Origin: Daphnia pulex
Taxonomy: Eukaryota > Arthropoda > Branchiopoda > Diplostraca > Daphniidae
DNA length: 64,000 bases
Assembly (NCBI RefSeq): GCF_021134715.1
Contig: NC_060023.1
Span: 620,001 to 684,000, forward strand
Direction: 5' to 3'
The notes below the pieces were generated by a model. That model did no database searches and had not been told where the DNA came from. It saw only the letters and a list, made by a program, of their open reading frames with translations. Positions 60,633 to 64,000 of the stretch are shown here, piece after piece; positions within the stretch are counted from its first letter, which is position 1, and every line of letters begins with the position of its first letter. A program made the position numbers and the translations under genes.

Positions 60633-60853
60633 TTAACCCGTTGTCTGCCACGCCTTTGTTCTCCCCTAGCTCCTTAGCATTGGCCGCGCCGAAAGGCCCT
60701 GTTAGGCAATGCACCATAGGGACTTCCCCTTATCAGCCCGGACTTGTCAGCAATGGCAAGTCCCACCTTGGCCATGGATCCTTCAGACGTGGCGCGTAGA
60801 GTAGTAGTAGAGAGCAATCTACGGGTTGTATGGCGTGGCAGCCAACGGGTTAA
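60633..60853. mobile_element. piggyBac-like MITE, right-arm copy
   Basis: A 221-bp element, reverse complement of 581-800, with TTAA at both ends and inverted termini CCCGTTGKCTGCCACGCC. Flanking DNA on both sides matches the left-arm copy, so it was duplicated with the arm. Confidence 0.8.
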
Positions 60854-60970
60854 CTTAAGTGTATACGTGTATGTATGTATGTGATTGTAAAATGTGGTGG
60901 AATTGTGGGTGGAGGTGGGAACAATAAACACAATTCTAGTATCACTTATTTTGTATATTTCATTACTCGC

Positions 60971-61969
60971 TTATTTAAAATTAAATACAATTGGTCAATT
61001 GCCACAAATTTCAGGTAACACAGATAGTGCAACTCAAGTTAGAAACTTAGAACTGCTATATAATTTAAATCTGTTCATCGATGATATTGAATCCCCTTCT
61101 TTGGTCAATAGCTATCTACCAGATATTTTCAAACACTCTTCAGACTTAAAGAAAAACCTTCACCTTCAAACATAGACAAACAATTCACACCTGATTGTAA
61201 AAATTAAGTGCAGGCTACGTATCTTCAGACAGGAATGAACAAAACAGCACCATTTAGATCGGCAGTTGCCAAACCTGCAATAAAGAAAGCAAAGAAAAAT
61301 GTCAATAACAAAGATAGACAAATACTTCACACATAGATCAATATTGAAATACATGAATACTTACACAGAAGGGGGGCCTTTCCTTTAACCTTTAAAGCTT
61401 TCTTGGCATCAAATACAATCAGCATGAGTATGCAATCAAATCCTGGCGAACGTCAGTGTAGGTCCAAGGGCAGGTGTTGAAACGTAAGATCAATAAAGAA
61501 AACTTGGAGATTCTGTGAAGCAGCCGGTGGAAATTACACCGTGAAGCAATCAGCCTACAAACATTTCGAACAGTACTGGAGAACAATGTCTCTGCTCTCT
61601 GGCTCGGCAATGTCAAAACTGGAACTGGGCAAGGTGTTGCCAATTCTGTTAAGTCAAAATAAAAAAAATAAAAAAAGAGCACTGTTGCCTAAAAAAACTC
61701 ATTTCTATAAAAAAAATTGCTAAATTCAAATTACCGAAATTATTCCTTAAGTACCCAAATATATGGACTTCATCCGTTCAAAAGCCCTAAAATAATGATA
61801 TTGTCAACTAACGGTTAGAAGTGAAAAACAGAATACCAAATCTTTATGTACCTATTCACAGCTATCAGCCAGCCTTGGATGCCAAGGCAAGCTGCGTATC
61901 CCGATCGCCTCTACGTATCCCGATGTGTTCAAAGCAAAGAACAATCCAAAGCTAAACTGAGGTTCTTGG
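60971..61969. other. Non-coding stretch between the right arm and the NVL remnant
   Basis: No supported gene. A 93-codon ORF (60894-61175, plus) starts inside the arm and has no recognisable domain. Confidence 0.35.
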
Positions 61970-62712
61970 ACATTGAGAATCTTCTCACTTGCGGCGAGGT
62001 CTGGTATTCCAAGTTTTATTTCTCGGTCGAACCGGCCAGCAGCCAGCTCTTCTTGAGGCAGATCTAAGGCGTCTGGTCTGTTCGTAGCACCCATAACCAA
62101 TACCGGAATATTTCTGTCTCGGTTGCCAAAATGTTTCATAAAATTTTTAGTGAATTAAAGAAATTTAGGTGAAAAATCAAAGTTTAGCACCATACCAGGG
62201 CAATAATCCTTCGTTCCGTCTCTCGTTGAGCAGTTTCTCTCTTTGGCATGAAGGCGTAAATTTCGTCTAAAATATTACACATGCAATCGTAAGACGTCGC
62301 TTTTTAACACAGGAAACAGATTGGCTCTCCAAACTCATCACATACTAGCTCTGGAGCGGCATCTTTGAAAGAAAAAATAAAGAGGATTTTAAGTTCCTAC
62401 ATGTAAAAGATAACAAACGCGAAGTATGGCCCAATAAATAAAATTAAGGCTAAGCATAAGCCAACGACTTTTTACCGCAGCATGGTGAACCGTGAAGAAG
62501 AAATCCTCTCGGTGGTGACATGCCCAACTGTTGGTAAACTTCTGTATGGTTCATGTCAAGAATAAGCTTAAACAGTTCCTAGAAATCAATTTCAAAATGG
62601 TTAATGAAATCCACTCATTCAAATTTATTGAGAATTAAAAACTGCTACCATGAGGAACTTTTTGTTGCCACTTGCCACCAACTTCTGAGAACTCTGTGGT
62701 AAAGATAACAGA
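61970..62712 (-). pseudogene. NVL: Degenerate NVL-type AAA ATPase fragment
   Basis: Remnant of the first AAA domain of a nuclear VCP-like (NVL) ribosome-biogenesis ATPase, with its intron layout still visible, so it is not a processed copy. In order on the minus strand come TTEFSEVGG (about 62700-62670), MSPPRGFLLHGSPCCGKKS (62550-62480), AAPELVCDEFGEPI ending in a stop (near 62350-62310), DEIYAFMPKRETAQRETERR (62270-62220) and VLVMGATNRPDALD with GRFDREIKLGIPD (62110-62000). The Walker A is spoiled (GPPGCGKT became GSPCCGKK), the segment after AAPEL is lost, and the DPALRRAGRFD stretch is altered. No second AAA domain follows. The arm breakpoint lies nearby. Confidence 0.75.
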
Positions 62713-64000
62713 TTGCAACACAAAAGTTTTGGACTTCTTTTTTGGTTTGGGCTTCTGGATCAACCCTTCTTTCTTTTTACAACAACTTTCTGTAACAGAA
62801 AAATAAAATTGCAATGAGTACTTGACATGATAAATCTGTTTTACTTTTTGATTGGTGTTGCCAGATGCCCAGATCCTATTTAGGCCTACCAAGCACATCA
62901 ATCACCATAATGTCTTCAAATTGTGAGTCTTCTGCTGTATGATTACTACGAGTGCAGTACTTTGTAGGGATTCAATAGCAGTTTCCTACTCTCAGGGGTG
63001 TCAACTATTTTAGCAGTTTCATAATTAATCACTCCCATCATCGTTGGCATCCAGGGTTATTCTTATGTCTTCACACACTGGAAAAGATTATTAGTAATAG
63101 ATTTAATTAACTTCATGACTTTGATTCTCTTCTACCAATTCTTATGCAAATAAAATACACACCTTTATTTGCAGTTCCAAAAAAGATTATTTTTTCTTTT
63201 CTTTATCCTTCCATAGTCCAATGTTGTCTTTGAAGTTAATGCTTGCCTATTGTTTTTCCTGAAAACACATAACATCTTTAGTCCATTTATGAGATGATGA
63301 GCCAGCAAGCAATTTCTTAATCAACAAAATATCTAAAGTCTAAAAATAAACAAAATAAATTTCAAATAATTCACCATCTCAATCGGGTGTCCCTAAACTA
63401 TGGACTTGGACAGTCCATTTTGGACTACTAAACTATGGACTTCGATCGAAAACTATGGACTTCACCAGATGGCGCTGCCTGTCAAAGTCCATATTTTAGA
63501 ACCTGAACGCTCCACCAATGGCCATACTAAACTATGGACTTTTCCTGAAAAGTATGGACTTTATCCAAATTCAACATAAAACATAAACTACGAATCGTTC
63601 TATCATTTTTTTGTTTTAAATATTTAACGTCCGTTCAATAAACTACAAGAAGCCACGAGCTTTCTAGAGCTGGCGGGACACTTACTTTTTTAAAGCCAAA
63701 ATTTGTTTGGTTCATAGTTTTTTATTATAATAATAGTATCAAATGCCAGAACACTGCTTGGTAGAATTCCGTCGGCGGTAGGATATATTTTTGTAAAATA
63801 TTCTATTTTTTTGTTAATTTCTTCTAAAGTATTATTTTTTATTAATTCGCTGTCTTGCTTTATCCGATCTATAAAACGATTTAAATACAAGATGTTTTTC
63901 CGTGTTAATTAAAGGCAAAATCTCTTATATATTTTTAAGCTTCTATTTGCGAATTTAACTAATATTCCTTCCTCCTATATCCACATTACTCTCACTAAGT
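62713..64000. other. Window end, AT-rich DNA with a motif cluster
   Basis: Upstream side of the NVL remnant. Decayed exon-like text (EDIMVIDVLGRPK, near 62920-62885) may belong to it. Apart from the motif cluster at 63390-63560 I see nothing. Confidence 0.4.
63390..63560. repeat. Cluster of AACTATGGACTT motifs
   Basis: Within 170 bp, the 12-mer AACTATGGACTT or a close variant occurs about five times on the plus strand, and a shorter AAGTCCATA form occurs once on the minus strand. Spacing is irregular and several copies are preceded by TACTA. Confidence 0.7.

Larger units (their letters stand above)
54888..60970. repeat. Right arm of the large inverted duplication
   Basis: Reverse-complement partner of 464-6390. 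In order it holds the orphan ORF (55283-55585), a cuticle gene (56483-57221), blocks matching 3130-3800, a block with weak matches (58.3-59.4 kb), the best-conserved block (59480-60600, including the palindrome at 60157-60186) and the MITE (60633-60853). Right-arm-only sequence at 58.3-59.4 kb carries no gene I can support. Confidence 0.85.

Noticed and set aside
60894-61175. 93-codon plus-strand ORF as a membrane protein gene
   Set aside because: It starts inside the arm, has only one hydrophobic stretch and no homology that I recognise.

Overview
This is a eukaryotic window, and I read it as a crustacean of the water-flea (Daphnia) type. The grounds are AT-rich non-coding DNA, many introns of only 60-100 bp with GT-AG ends, arthropod RR-1 cuticle proteins, a divergent arthropod-style ionotropic receptor, and tandem triplets of enzyme genes. 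That is inference from gene content. No species marker was seen.

Layout. The ends of the window (about 464-6390 and 54888-60970) are two diverged copies of one ~6 kb segment in opposite orientation, about 48.5 kb apart. Each arm carries one cuticle protein gene (minus strand on the left, plus on the right), a small orphan ORF, a 30-bp palindrome and, in its outer part, the same 220-bp piggyBac-like MITE. A further degenerate copy of arm sequence lies at 6395-8700. At 8885-12887 sits a recently inserted, gag-only LTR retrotransposon of BEL/Pao character, with apparently identical LTRs and a 5-bp target duplication.

Next comes a nine-exon NHS/GUK-holder family gene (13606-23591, minus), then two tandem SLC17-type organic anion/phosphate transporters (24111-28436, minus). 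They are followed by three tandem DHRS4-like carbonyl reductases (29810-36762, plus) and three tandem cytosolic sulfotransferases (37741-44306, minus). The third sulfotransferase is broken by an 873-bp hAT-type MITE inside a coding exon. From 44.4 to 51.7 kb there is repeat-rich DNA with only a weak candidate transcript. A nine-exon ionotropic receptor gene (51747-53795, minus) precedes the right arm. Beyond the right arm there is a degenerate NVL (AAA ATPase) pseudogene and a cluster of short motif repeats.

How the genes may work together. The transporter pair, the reductase triplet and the sulfotransferase triplet sit side by side. Carbonyl reduction makes alcohols, sulfotransferases conjugate hydroxyl groups, and SLC17 proteins move organic anions. 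A local metabolic or detoxification neighbourhood is therefore plausible but unproven. Mosaic intron similarity within both enzyme arrays points to gene conversion. Exon borders were set by hand from GT/AG signals, reading-frame phase and paralogue comparison. Exon phases close for every multi-exon model.
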